Positions 8,272 to 16,436 of a stretch of 64,000 nucleotides of DNA are shown in pieces. Location of the stretch: contig VGWD01000001.1 in NCBI GenBank assembly GCA_016873735.1, positions 204,707-268,706 on the forward strand, given 5' to 3'. Source of the DNA: Ignavibacteria bacterium. GTDB lineage: Bacteria; Bacteroidota; Ignavibacteria; Kapaibacteriales; UBA961. The position numbers and the translations under genes are program-made. The number at the start of each line of letters is the position of its first letter. Positions within the stretch are counted from its first letter, which is position 1. Under the pieces are notes generated by a model, which saw only the letters and a program-made list of their open reading frames with translations, searched no databases and was not told the origin of the DNA.

Positions 8272-8832
8272 ATGGTAGAACATCATTCAACGGTTTTGGT
8301 ATTCATCGCATCAGGTGTTGAAGAAATGGAAGCGGTGACGGTTTGCGATATACTCCGCAGAGGAGGATTGAATGTGATTGTTGCCGGTGAAAGCGAAATC
8401 ATCACGGCTTCAAGAGGCATGAAATTTCTTCCTGATGTTACCTTTGAACATATCGCTGATGATGAAGAATATCTTGCAATAATTCTCCCCGGTGGCTCAA
8501 GAGCAGCAGATACATTCTGCAATCATCCTCATGTTGAGAAGATCCTACGTGCTCATATGAAACGCAATTCCATCATTGGAGCAATGTGTGCAAGCCCAAG
8601 CGTATTTGCCGCTTATGATTTACTTCCGCAGGGAACTGCTATGACTTCTCATTCCGGTGTAAAACATTTGATTGAGTCTCGATATGAATATGTTGACGAA
8701 AAAATCGTGGTCAATGAACATGTACTCACATGCCAAGGGGCAGGATGCAGTATTGATTTCGCCCTTACGATTTTGTCAATGTTGTCAGGGAATGAAATAT
8801 CTCAACAAGTCGCGAAAGACATTGCTTATTGA
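8272..8832 (+). CDS. DJ-1/PfpI family protein
   Basis: A DJ-1/ThiJ superfamily protein of 186 residues. With the ATG at 8272 the nucleophile cysteine in GAMCASP falls at residue 106, as in human DJ-1. The conserved glutamate lies in GVEEMEAV (Glu20). The opening VLVFIASGVEEMEAV and the LPGGS turn match the family. Members act as redox-sensitive protective proteins or glyoxalase/deglycase-like enzymes, and the exact activity here is not readable. The start at 8272 is chosen over 8215 because AGAGGAAACA precedes it and the earlier codons lie inside the nuoF terminator. The 3' end meets the decayed methyltransferase on the other strand. Confidence 0.87.
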   Translation: MVEHHSTVLVFIASGVEEMEAVTVCDILRRGGLNVIVAGESEIITASRGMKFLPDVTFEHIADDEEYLAIILPGGSRAADTFCNHPHVEKILRAHMKRNSIIGAMCASPSVFAAYDLLPQGTAMTSHSGVKHLIESRYEYVDEKIVVNEHVLTCQGAGCSIDFALTILSMLSGNEISQQVAKDIAY

Positions 8833-9448
8833 TCCAATTGTTTTTGGGCAATTATCGTACAATGCTTCAAGGGAAATTGATCCAATTCCAAATGGCGCAA
8901 TCGGCATGCATGCTGTTGAAGAATCAAGATGTTTTGCTCTATCCCAAGTGAGCTATAGTAGAATGACCTTTCATGCCAATTGGATATATGCTCCCCGATC
9001 TCATCGCCAATCGTAAATAATAGAATCCCGCCTTCTTTGAACATCGAAATCATCTTTATGAGTACGAATTCTTGCTTATCGAATGGCACATAAAAATACT
9101 ATCCCATGCAATGATCAAGTCAAATCGTTCACTTGTATTCCACTCTATTATGTCCGCATGAAGCATTGTAGCAGCCGGGTGATGTTTATGTGCTATATCC
9201 AACATTGCTCTTGAACAATCCAGCCCTATCACCTGAAATGCATGCGACTCCATCAGACGAATCAATCTACGGCCTGAAGCACAACCTATATCCAATGCAG
9301 TCCTTCATTTTTGCTCCATTCCACAAAACTTGATGGCACGCATCAGTGCTTCGGTTCCATAAGAAGAATCTTTAAGTTCTTCATCCCATACATGTGCGAT
9401 GGCATCATAGTGGGATGATATGTCCGAAGCATGCTCTCTGTCATTCAC
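8826..9448 (-). pseudogene. Decayed class I SAM-dependent methyltransferase
   Basis: Reading the minus strand from GTG at 9448, 7 bp after the phoH stop, gives VNDREHASDISSHYDAIAHVW. The frame then meets an in-frame TGA at 9305-9307 just before the SAM-binding motif LDIGCASGR. It continues to HADIIEWNTSERFD and AWDSIF. Near 9088-9098 one base is missing, and a second frame resumes with PFDKQEFVLIKMISMFKEGG and ends at 8826. Joined together the pieces match small Methyltransf_25-type enzymes that carry a WDSFFHLP-like block. A nonsense codon plus a frameshift make a functional product unlikely, unless both are sequencing errors. It appears to have been the second gene of a phoH operon. Confidence 0.85.
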
Positions 9449-9455
9449 CGTTTAA

Positions 9456-10451
9456 TCATTCCTGACTTTTTTCATTAGAACCATGAATTGCCAGATCATT
9501 CATGTCATATGCATGAATGATATCGGCGACAAGTCGATGACGAACAACATCTGTTTTGTCAAAATAAACGAATTCTATTCCTGGTATTGACTGAAGGATT
9601 CTTTCCACATCAACGAGACCTGAATCCTTTTTATATGGTAAGTCAATCTGTGTGATATCGCCTGTAACGATACATTTTGAATTTCTACCAAGGCGAGTGA
9701 GAAACATTTTCATCTGTGTACGGGTTGCATTTTGCGCTTCATCCAAAATGATGAATGAATTATTAAGAGTTCTTCCTCTCATATATGCCAAGGGCACAAT
9801 TTCAATGATGCGTTTTTCACTCATGCTTTTAAATTTTTCAGCAGATACCATGTCGGTTATGGCATCAAGAAGAGGACGCAAATAGGGGTCAACTTTTTCC
9901 GACAAATCACCGGGCAAAAAACCCAAGGATTCTCCAGCTTCAACTGCAGGACGTGATAGTACAATACGGGTCACTTCATTGTTTTTTAATGCTGCAAGAG
10001 CAAGTGCCACTGCGAGATATGTCTTTCCTGTTCCTGCAGGTCCAATCGCAAAAACCAAATCATTGTCAAGAACTTTGGATACCATTTCTGCCTGATGCTG
10101 ATTTCTCGGCTTTATGGATTCACGCTTTCCTGCAAGGACAACTGTATTAAGGGAAATGGTCGAGGCATTGCCCTGTACTTGCGGCATCGTTGAATCTGCA
10201 AATTGCAGGACTGCATTCACATCATCGGAGGTAAGCATCCCTTTCCTACTCAGAATATATTGCAATTCATTAAGAGTTTTTTCGATGACCTTTACTTCTG
10301 AAGGTTCACCACGAATGATGATCGTATCACCCCTAACCGTTATGCTTGATTGAAATCTTGATTCAAGCATCGTAAGGTATAAATCATTGTATCCCAATAG
10401 TTCCGAAAGATCTGTCTCATTGATTTTTACTTTTTTTTCTATGCTGTCCAT
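9456..10451 (-). CDS. PhoH-like ATPase
   Basis: A PhoH/PhoL family P-loop NTPase of 331 residues. The N-terminal part (about 20-70) is a KH-like RNA-binding segment. Walker A is GPAGTGKT at about 137-144 and Walker B is FIILDEAQN at about 231-239, followed by the helicase-like motif VTGDITQIDLP. Homologues such as E. coli YbeZ work with the endoribonuclease YbeY in rRNA processing, but YbeY is not visible here. The decayed methyltransferase follows after 7 bp. Upstream the gene is separated from the LysM gene by a strong terminator, so it has its own promoter. Confidence 0.93.
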   Translation of the reverse strand: MDSIEKKVKINETDLSELLGYNDLYLTMLESRFQSSITVRGDTIIIRGEPSEVKVIEKTLNELQYILSRKGMLTSDDVNAVLQFADSTMPQVQGNASTISLNTVVLAGKRESIKPRNQHQAEMVSKVLDNDLVFAIGPAGTGKTYLAVALALAALKNNEVTRIVLSRPAVEAGESLGFLPGDLSEKVDPYLRPLLDAITDMVSAEKFKSMSEKRIIEIVPLAYMRGRTLNNSFIILDEAQNATRTQMKMFLTRLGRNSKCIVTGDITQIDLPYKKDSGLVDVERILQSIPGIEFVYFDKTDVVRHRLVADIIHAYDMNDLAIHGSNEKSQE

Positions 10452-10470
10452 GCATTATCTAGTGTGAATG

Positions 10471-10508
10471 GAAAAAAAATACCCCTCGCAATATGTCGCG
10501 AGGGGTAT
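10471..10508 (-). terminator. Strong intrinsic terminator after LysM gene
   Basis: A perfect 11-bp inverted repeat, ATACCCCTCGC with GCGAGGGGTAT, has an 8-nt loop. On the minus strand it is followed by eight T residues. It lies about 55 bp after the LysM-protein stop codon. Confidence 0.87.
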
Positions 10509-10561
10509 AATCATTCATTGAATGAATACATCAATATTAGCTTTGCTGCCTTGGGTTAGCA

Positions 10562-11380
10562 TTATTTGAGCATTCCTGAATTTTGTGGTGCAGGTGTTTC
10601 ATTAGCTTTTTGAGCAGCTGCACGCTTCTTTTTCCAGTACGCACGTTCGGCTTTCATTTCATCCGAAGTTTTGGGCGCGGATGCAGGAAGCATCAATTTT
10701 TGACCCGGGAAAATCACATCAGGATTGCGAATGATCTCTGTATTGGCTTGCCATACTTTTGGCCATAATAATGCATCATTGTAGATTTCTGCTTTACCGG
10801 CAATATTCCACAAACAGTCGCGATCATCGACCCATGTACCAACAACATAATCTTTGGTTGGTTTAGATCTGTATAGCGAGCGGATATCACGAGCCAACTC
10901 AGTTATGCGATTGAAATATGGCGGATTTAATGAGATTCTCTCAGAACGTAATTTGTTCAATTCTGTTTCAAGAAATCTCAATTCTTCTTGGCGCTCAATC
11001 AACTGAGCTTCATTAAGACCTTTAATGGAACGAACTTTTCCTTCCAATACTCCAAGACGTTGCGCAAACTCTTCAAGTTGCTTTTGTGTTGCATTGAGTA
11101 ATGCCAGAATATCCTCATTGTTTTTTTGAATGCTGGCATTGGTGGAAGTGAGCGACTGATTCAACGTCGCAATTGATGAGACCAAACCTGCATGACGGTC
11201 TTTGAGGTCTTTTACACGCTGCTCCCATTCTTTGATGCAAATATCACCTTGATCTTTGGTGAATGGCTTCGCCTTCATTTGTGCTTCTGAAGCATTGCAG
11301 TCAGGAGGTGCTTCTTGTGAAAAAGCAGTTTGACCAAATGCTAGCATGATGAGTAAATACATATAAATGACATGTTTCAT
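10562..11380 (-). CDS. Exported coiled-coil LysM-domain protein
   Basis: A 272-residue protein with a signal peptide (about residues 1-22, ending AFSQ). A long coiled coil follows (about 50-145). The LysM-like domain at about 188-235 contains CLWNIAGKAEIYNDALLWP, NPDVIFPGQKLMLP and a closing beta strand. LysM domains bind peptidoglycan, so the protein is probably periplasmic and cell-wall-associated. The C-terminus is Lys/Ala-rich and low complexity. It follows the lipoprotein gene by 35 bp in the same direction and ends at a strong terminator. The two coiled-coil proteins may form a complex that links outer membrane and wall (inference). No catalytic domain is visible. Confidence 0.8.
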   Translation of the reverse strand: MKHVIYMYLLIMLAFGQTAFSQEAPPDCNASEAQMKAKPFTKDQGDICIKEWEQRVKDLKDRHAGLVSSIATLNQSLTSTNASIQKNNEDILALLNATQKQLEEFAQRLGVLEGKVRSIKGLNEAQLIERQEELRFLETELNKLRSERISLNPPYFNRITELARDIRSLYRSKPTKDYVVGTWVDDRDCLWNIAGKAEIYNDALLWPKVWQANTEIIRNPDVIFPGQKLMLPASAPKTSDEMKAERAYWKKKRAAAQKANETPAPQNSGMLK

Positions 11381-11415
11381 ATATCAGTCTCCAAAAAGGA
11401 AATTCATTAAGTAGA

Positions 11416-11793
11416 TTATTTCTTGCCTTTCTTCTTCTTTGCAGGGGGTGCCGGTGTTTCGATGACACCTTCATTGGAAGGCGGCACATAGTCCGGCCAA
11501 GAATTAGGCCATGATTGTAATTTCTGCTTGATGAATTCAATGTTTTGTGAAGACTGTCTATCCTCGGCTTGTCTGGCAGCAACTTCTCTTTCAAGAGCAG
11601 ATTTTTCTGCTTCCTTTTTCTTGATATCTTGTTCCAAGGAAGCTGCTTGCTCCTTTAATTGTCTGAGCTTGGTTAACTGCTCATCTGTGATTTTTGGAGT
11701 GCACCCGGTATTCGTCAACATGAATACGACGGCAAACACGCCAATAATCAACGAAGTGATATTCCACGATGTACGCATATAGCTCCTTGCCAT
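11416..11793 (-). CDS. Small coiled-coil lipoprotein
   Basis: A 125-residue protein with an N-terminal hydrophobic segment and lipobox LTNTGC (Cys31), so it is probably lipid-anchored after signal peptidase II cleavage. Residues 38-95 form a charged coiled coil. The tail (about 100-125) is proline-rich and ends in a lysine cluster. A start at the sixth-codon methionine (11778) would give a more usual signal peptide. It is paired with the downstream LysM protein and shares a narrow divergent region with the subtilisin gene. The architecture resembles small Lpp-like spacer lipoproteins, but no specific family is recognised. Confidence 0.65.
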   Translation of the reverse strand: MARSYMRTSWNITSLIIGVFAVVFMLTNTGCTPKITDEQLTKLRQLKEQAASLEQDIKKKEAEKSALEREVAARQAEDRQSSQNIEFIKQKLQSWPNSWPDYVPPSNEGVIETPAPPAKKKKGKK

Positions 11794-11889
11794 GAAGTGG
11801 AAAACAAAATTGTGTTATCTATTATTGCTAATTTACGGCTTGAATGGTCTTTTGACAAAGATTTTTTCGGTAAACTACCCCCTATTTCC

Positions 11890-14800
11890 ATGAATATTCG
11901 GCATCAAGCAATGATAAATCCCCATAAACTTGGATTCATGCTTCAAATCAGCATTATTCTAGGTCTGTTTTCATTCAATATTGCCTTTTCCGGGGAATTT
12001 GTCGCGTCAATTGAACAGTCTTCCAAAACCCACATCATATCAATGCTTCAGGAAAAAGGACTTCAATTGCGCTTTCCTTTTGAATCACTGCAACTACCCA
12101 ATTCAGAGAAAAACGATCAGGTTTTGTCCGGTAAGTCCAAACAAGCCCTTCAGTATGTAAAGAACTTTTTGATCATTTCCTCTCAAGATGACAATGACAT
12201 ATATTCACTGAATATTGTTGGCCTCAAGATACATGGCCCGATGAGGACATTCACTTTGGACAATCAGACACCGAATGATTCTCTCTGGTCAAAACAATGG
12301 GCTTTGCAGGATTTAAATATCACTCAGGCCTGGAATATTACCAAGGGCGATAATGTGGTGGTGTCTATTATTGACACCGGTTGCGACATCGATCATCCTG
12401 ATCTTAAAAAAAATATCTTTATCAGATCAGAAGAAGACCTCAATAAGAATAATCGATTTGATGCATGGCCTTCAACTGAAATTCGTGATGGAATTACGGG
12501 AGATATCAATGGTATTGATGAAGATGGCAATGGCTGGGCAGACGATGTCACCGGTTATGATTTTGTGAATCAATCATTCACGAATATCGGCGATGATCGA
12601 ATCCCTGATCCAATCGTCAACGATGAACAGGGTCATGGCACAAGCGTTGCAGGTATCATAGGTGCTCAGGCAAATAATACAATCGGTATTGCCGGTATTG
12701 CTCCAAATTGCAAACTCATGACTGTCCGCGCATTCGATGCAACAGGCAATGCAGAAGAAGATGATGTTGCTCTTGCAATTGTCTATTCCGCACTCGCTGG
12801 TGCTCGCGTGATTTGCATGAGCTTTGGCGATGCGGTGTATTCACCCATGACAAAAGCCGCGATTGATGTGGCGCACTCACTGAATTGTGTATTGATTGCC
12901 TCGGCAGGAAATGATGGAAGAACAGGCAAACGCTATCCCGCAGGCTATGAACATGTGATTGCGGTTGGCGCGACAAATCAATTCAATTCTCGCGCACCTT
13001 TTTCTTCTTATGGCTCGAGAATAGGCATGGTTGCACCGGGAACGGGCATAATGACAACTGCAAGACGTGGTGGCTATCGCTCTTTTCAAGGAACATCAGC
13101 ATCTGCACCGATTGTTGCTGGAACTGCGGCTCTGGTTCTCAGCGTGAATCCGGCTTTAAACAATGATGATATCACCGGCATGATGCTTTCGTCGGCAAAA
13201 GATTTAGGTGAAATCGGATGGGATATTGAATATGGCGCCGGACTGGTCAATCCACTGAATGCGCTTGGCAAAAAGGGTCGCTATGAGGCGGGAATCACTT
13301 CTCCAAAACGCGATGCAATCATCAATGTGAAGAATCAGACAGAACTTGCAATCATTGGCTCGACGATGATTCCCATGTTCAATTCTTGGTCTTTGGAATA
13401 TGGAATAGGAGAAAATCCCTCAACATGGAATCCGATAAAGATATATGCGCAAGATCGAATCTTGAATGATACGCTTGGTAAGTTACGCATCAATGATTCA
13501 CTCTTTCACAAGAATCTTGTATTGCGTTTGACTTTGCTCCAACATGATCAGCGAACGATTGAATATCGCAATGACATCATGCTGATCTCTCCCGATTCAT
13601 CTCTGCGATTGATTTCTTCTAGCATTGATTCGGTATGGCGTGATGATCGCATGGTTTCGATGATCAGCGCTAAATTCTCACATCCTTGTCGAGCTTCTGT
13701 TCGCATCATTCATGATGCTGACACACTCTTTCTCAATGATGATGACAAAGTGAATTTCGCGCATCATTATCTCCTTCCCTATCTGAAAGGCGATGGATAT
13801 TCGGCTGAGATTCATGCTGGATTTTTACATGCGAGCGATAGATTTCTTGCCACGCTTCAAGGCAATGCGCCGAGCGGAACAGGCAATCCTTTTTCTGCGG
13901 GAAGAAAACAGTATTCCATGCCCATGACATATCTCTATGAAAAATCCATCAAAGATAATTTCGGTAATGCAGCCATCATTGGCACGGATTATACCACGGG
14001 AAATTTTGGCAATACGCGCATCTTTTCTTTCAATGGAAATAGTTTTCAAATCACAGATTCCATCACTGAATCATGGATCGTGAAAGGCAGCGCGGATGTG
14101 AATGGTGATGCCGAGCCGGAAGTGCTCGCACATTCTCTCGGCGAGATGCGACTCTTCGGCAAAGCATTCAAAGGCAATGCGCTTTCAGCATTTGGCAAAG
14201 TTTTGCTAAAGGAAACTCTCATTCCCGGCATCAAAGAATTTTGGAGTGCGGGTCTTGCAGATATCACGGGTGATGGCATCGCGGAGATATTTGGTTTCAG
14301 TGATACAAATTGCGTGATACTGACTTATGCTGACACTACATTTACAATACTCGGCTTCATGCCGAATAATTCAAAACGAGGTCCTTCAGGCTCTACAAAT
14401 AGCATGCGACCTCCTGCTATTTCAATTACGAATTTGGATGGCGACAAAAATCCCGATATCATCTTTGGTGATACCGATGGCGATGTTATCTATTATGAAT
14501 ATGAAAATACGAATTTCGTGTTGAAGCAAATCATCGAATCCGATGAATCTGGTGCCACGGAATTCACTCGTGCGGGCGATCTTGATGGCGATGGAATTTC
14601 CGAAGTGATTGTTGGAAGATATCGTACTCCGGAATTGAATGAGCAAAGAGAATATGATGCGCCTTTGTGGTCGCTTACTGTGCATAAAGTCGTGCAAGAC
14701 ACACTCCAAGCCATTCACAGGGAATTGCTTTATGGCGCGCGCGTCGGACTCGAATATCGCAATGGCATCAGCATGGGTAACCTTGACGATAAGCTCGGCG

Positions 14801-16143
14801 AGGAAATCATTCTCTGTGCATTCCCGAATGCCTATGTTTTTGGCTTTGAGAATAATCGACTCATCAATCGTTTTCATTATCCTCAATGTTTTTCGAATAG
14901 TGCGGTGATTGGTGATATTGATGGCAATGGTAGAAATGAATTCGGTTTCGGAGATGGCAATGCGATTCGTTTTTTTGAAATGCAGTCCAATGATGGAAGC
15001 GATATTCCGCGAGGGCTCACCGCAATTTCCCTTGGCTCAACTAAGGCAAAACTATCATGGTCCGGCAATGCGGATTCTTATGAGATTCTGGCAGTTGAGA
15101 ATCCAACATTTGTGAATGATACTCTTCGTTCACTTGCTTTCACGGATTCCAATCATATCGAAATTGCATCTCTCAACAATCGCACGCTCTATGAATTCTA
15201 TGTGATTGGCATTAAGGATGGAAATAGAAGCGATCTTTCGATTCCCGCCTATGTATTCACGCATGAAAGATTCGCTCCGGGAAGAATGTCGAAAGATCTC
15301 ACGATTCTGAATAATGGAAATGCCCTGAAGATTCGTTATACAGGTCCACTATCGAGCATTTATCCTGCTCCCAAAGCATTTCGTTTTTCAGGAAATGAGC
15401 CAATCATTCATACCACGATTCCCGCAGGAGATTCTTCCATCATCTTGACATTTTCGGAAGTTTTGAAACCCAATACGATGAACACATTGCATTGCGGAGA
15501 GATAAATGATGCCTTTGATTCACCGACTCTTGCAGACAGCATTGTATTTATGACTGATAGTACGCTTCGCATCATTCCGACATTCGTCATCAGTTCACTC
15601 AAAAGCTCACCATATTCATTGATCCTCTCTTATTCAGATGCGGTGAACATGAAGCAAGCGATGGATATGAATTCCTATTTATTGGAACCTATAGGGGAGA
15701 TCTCTTGGATAGACAGCATAGATCGGCGGACTGTGATTCTAAATATCAATCCGGACAAACCGCTGAGATCGATAGGAAGAGAGTATTATCTTGGTGCAAA
15801 GCAAGTGACATCAGCATTGGGTCAAAGTCTGCATCCAAAAGGTTCCTCAGCAACATTCTTCATTTCTCCCTATTGGGATGATATGTTCTGTTATCCGCAG
15901 CCATGGAACACACAAGAAACTTCGATGCTCACATTTGCGGGTGTGCCCAATAATGCAACACTGATCATCAGAAGGATAAATGGAGAAATCATCGCCACAC
16001 TCAAAGAAAATAATGGCGCCGGTGGAATCATGTGGGACGGAATGCTTTCAGATGGAACGACCATTCAAAGCGGAGTCTATCTCTATTCGATTGACATGGG
16101 AGGCAAACAACAGATGCATAAGTTTACAGTGATTCGGAAGTAG
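11890..16143 (+). CDS. Secreted subtilisin-like protease with FG-GAP repeats and T9SS sorting domain
   Basis: A very large S8 family serine peptidase. Counted from the earliest ATG at 11797, the catalytic triad is Asp193 (SIIDTGCDIDHPDL), His280 (QGHGTSVAG) and Ser434 (QGTSASAP), with the oxyanion Asn372 in SAGNDG. After the protease come beta-rich regions with FG-GAP/VCBS-type calcium motifs (DVNGDAEPE, DITGDGIAE, DLDGDGISE, DIDGNGRNE, about 765-1065). A fibronectin-III-like segment follows (about 1085-1160). The C-terminus, SGVYLYSIDMGG to the end, looks like a T9SS type A sorting domain. The start at 11890 places a signal peptide (ISIILGLFSFNIAFSG) correctly and leaves space to the divergent lipoprotein gene; 11911 or 11938 would also work. 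Confidence 0.88.
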   Translation: MNIRHQAMINPHKLGFMLQISIILGLFSFNIAFSGEFVASIEQSSKTHIISMLQEKGLQLRFPFESLQLPNSEKNDQVLSGKSKQALQYVKNFLIISSQDDNDIYSLNIVGLKIHGPMRTFTLDNQTPNDSLWSKQWALQDLNITQAWNITKGDNVVVSIIDTGCDIDHPDLKKNIFIRSEEDLNKNNRFDAWPSTEIRDGITGDINGIDEDGNGWADDVTGYDFVNQSFTNIGDDRIPDPIVNDEQGHGTSVAGIIGAQANNTIGIAGIAPNCKLMTVRAFDATGNAEEDDVALAIVYSALAGARVICMSFGDAVYSPMTKAAIDVAHSLNCVLIASAGNDGRTGKRYPAGYEHVIAVGATNQFNSRAPFSSYGSRIGMVAPGTGIMTTARRGGYRSFQGTSASAPIVAGTAALVLSVNPALNNDDITGMMLSSAKDLGEIGWDIEYGAGLVNPLNALGKKGRYEAGITSPKRDAIINVKNQTELAIIGSTMIPMFNSWSLEYGIGENPSTWNPIKIYAQDRILNDTLGKLRINDSLFHKNLVLRLTLLQHDQRTIEYRNDIMLISPDSSLRLISSSIDSVWRDDRMVSMISAKFSHPCRASVRIIHDADTLFLNDDDKVNFAHHYLLPYLKGDGYSAEIHAGFLHASDRFLATLQGNAPSGTGNPFSAGRKQYSMPMTYLYEKSIKDNFGNAAIIGTDYTTGNFGNTRIFSFNGNSFQITDSITESWIVKGSADVNGDAEPEVLAHSLGEMRLFGKAFKGNALSAFGKVLLKETLIPGIKEFWSAGLADITGDGIAEIFGFSDTNCVILTYADTTFTILGFMPNNSKRGPSGSTNSMRPPAISITNLDGDKNPDIIFGDTDGDVIYYEYENTNFVLKQIIESDESGATEFTRAGDLDGDGISEVIVGRYRTPELNEQREYDAPLWSLTVHKVVQDTLQAIHRELLYGARVGLEYRNGISMGNLDDKLGEEIILCAFPNAYVFGFENNRLINRFHYPQCFSNSAVIGDIDGNGRNEFGFGDGNAIRFFEMQSNDGSDIPRGLTAISLGSTKAKLSWSGNADSYEILAVENPTFVNDTLRSLAFTDSNHIEIASLNNRTLYEFYVIGIKDGNRSDLSIPAYVFTHERFAPGRMSKDLTILNNGNALKIRYTGPLSSIYPAPKAFRFSGNEPIIHTTIPAGDSSIILTFSEVLKPNTMNTLHCGEINDAFDSPTLADSIVFMTDSTLRIIPTFVISSLKSSPYSLILSYSDAVNMKQAMDMNSYLLEPIGEISWIDSIDRRTVILNINPDKPLRSIGREYYLGAKQVTSALGQSLHPKGSSATFFISPYWDDMFCYPQPWNTQETSMLTFAGVPNNATLIIRRINGEIIATLKENNGAGGIMWDGMLSDGTTIQSGVYLYSIDMGGKQQMHKFTVIRK

Positions 16144-16160
16144 GAATTAATCCCCAAAAA

Positions 16161-16436
16161 CTACCCTTGCACCCTCTTCACCATCTTCCAGGAAATGTCC
16201 TGTTCTTTCGATTGTTGAGAGATCGTGCTTCCGCGCATTTTTGCGCATAGGACGGATACTGAAGTGCGCATGATTTCAATTTCACCTTTTTCTTTTATAC
16301 GCTTTGCTTGCAGACTTGGCGTTTCCTTACCTGATTCATCCACGGAAACGAAGCGTTCCTGAATTTCATAGATATGTCCATTCGGCGCGATGAATATATC
16401 ACCGGGCAATGGATCCGAAAGTGGATTTCTCATCAT
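16161..16436 (-). CDS. Small hypothetical protein behind DsbD
   Basis: A 91-residue predicted cytoplasmic protein with no signal peptide or membrane segment. It opens with a turn-rich stretch (DPLPGDIFIAPNGHIYEIQE) suggesting a small beta barrel or SH3-like fold, followed by charged residues. I do not recognise a family. The start codon overlaps the end of the DsbD gene by 4 bp, which suggests translational coupling and supports it being a real gene. It is the last gene of the DsbD-alpha/DsbD unit. No terminator is visible in the 17 bp before the convergent subtilisin stop codon. Confidence 0.6.
   Translation of the reverse strand: MMRNPLSDPLPGDIFIAPNGHIYEIQERFVSVDESGKETPSLQAKRIKEKGEIEIMRTSVSVLCAKMRGSTISQQSKEQDISWKMVKRVQG

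Noticed and set aside
9305..9307. The TGA before the SAM-binding motif as a selenocysteine codon or recoding site
   Set aside because: There is no reason for selenocysteine at this position in methyltransferases, and a separate frameshift further on also breaks the gene. Decay explains both.
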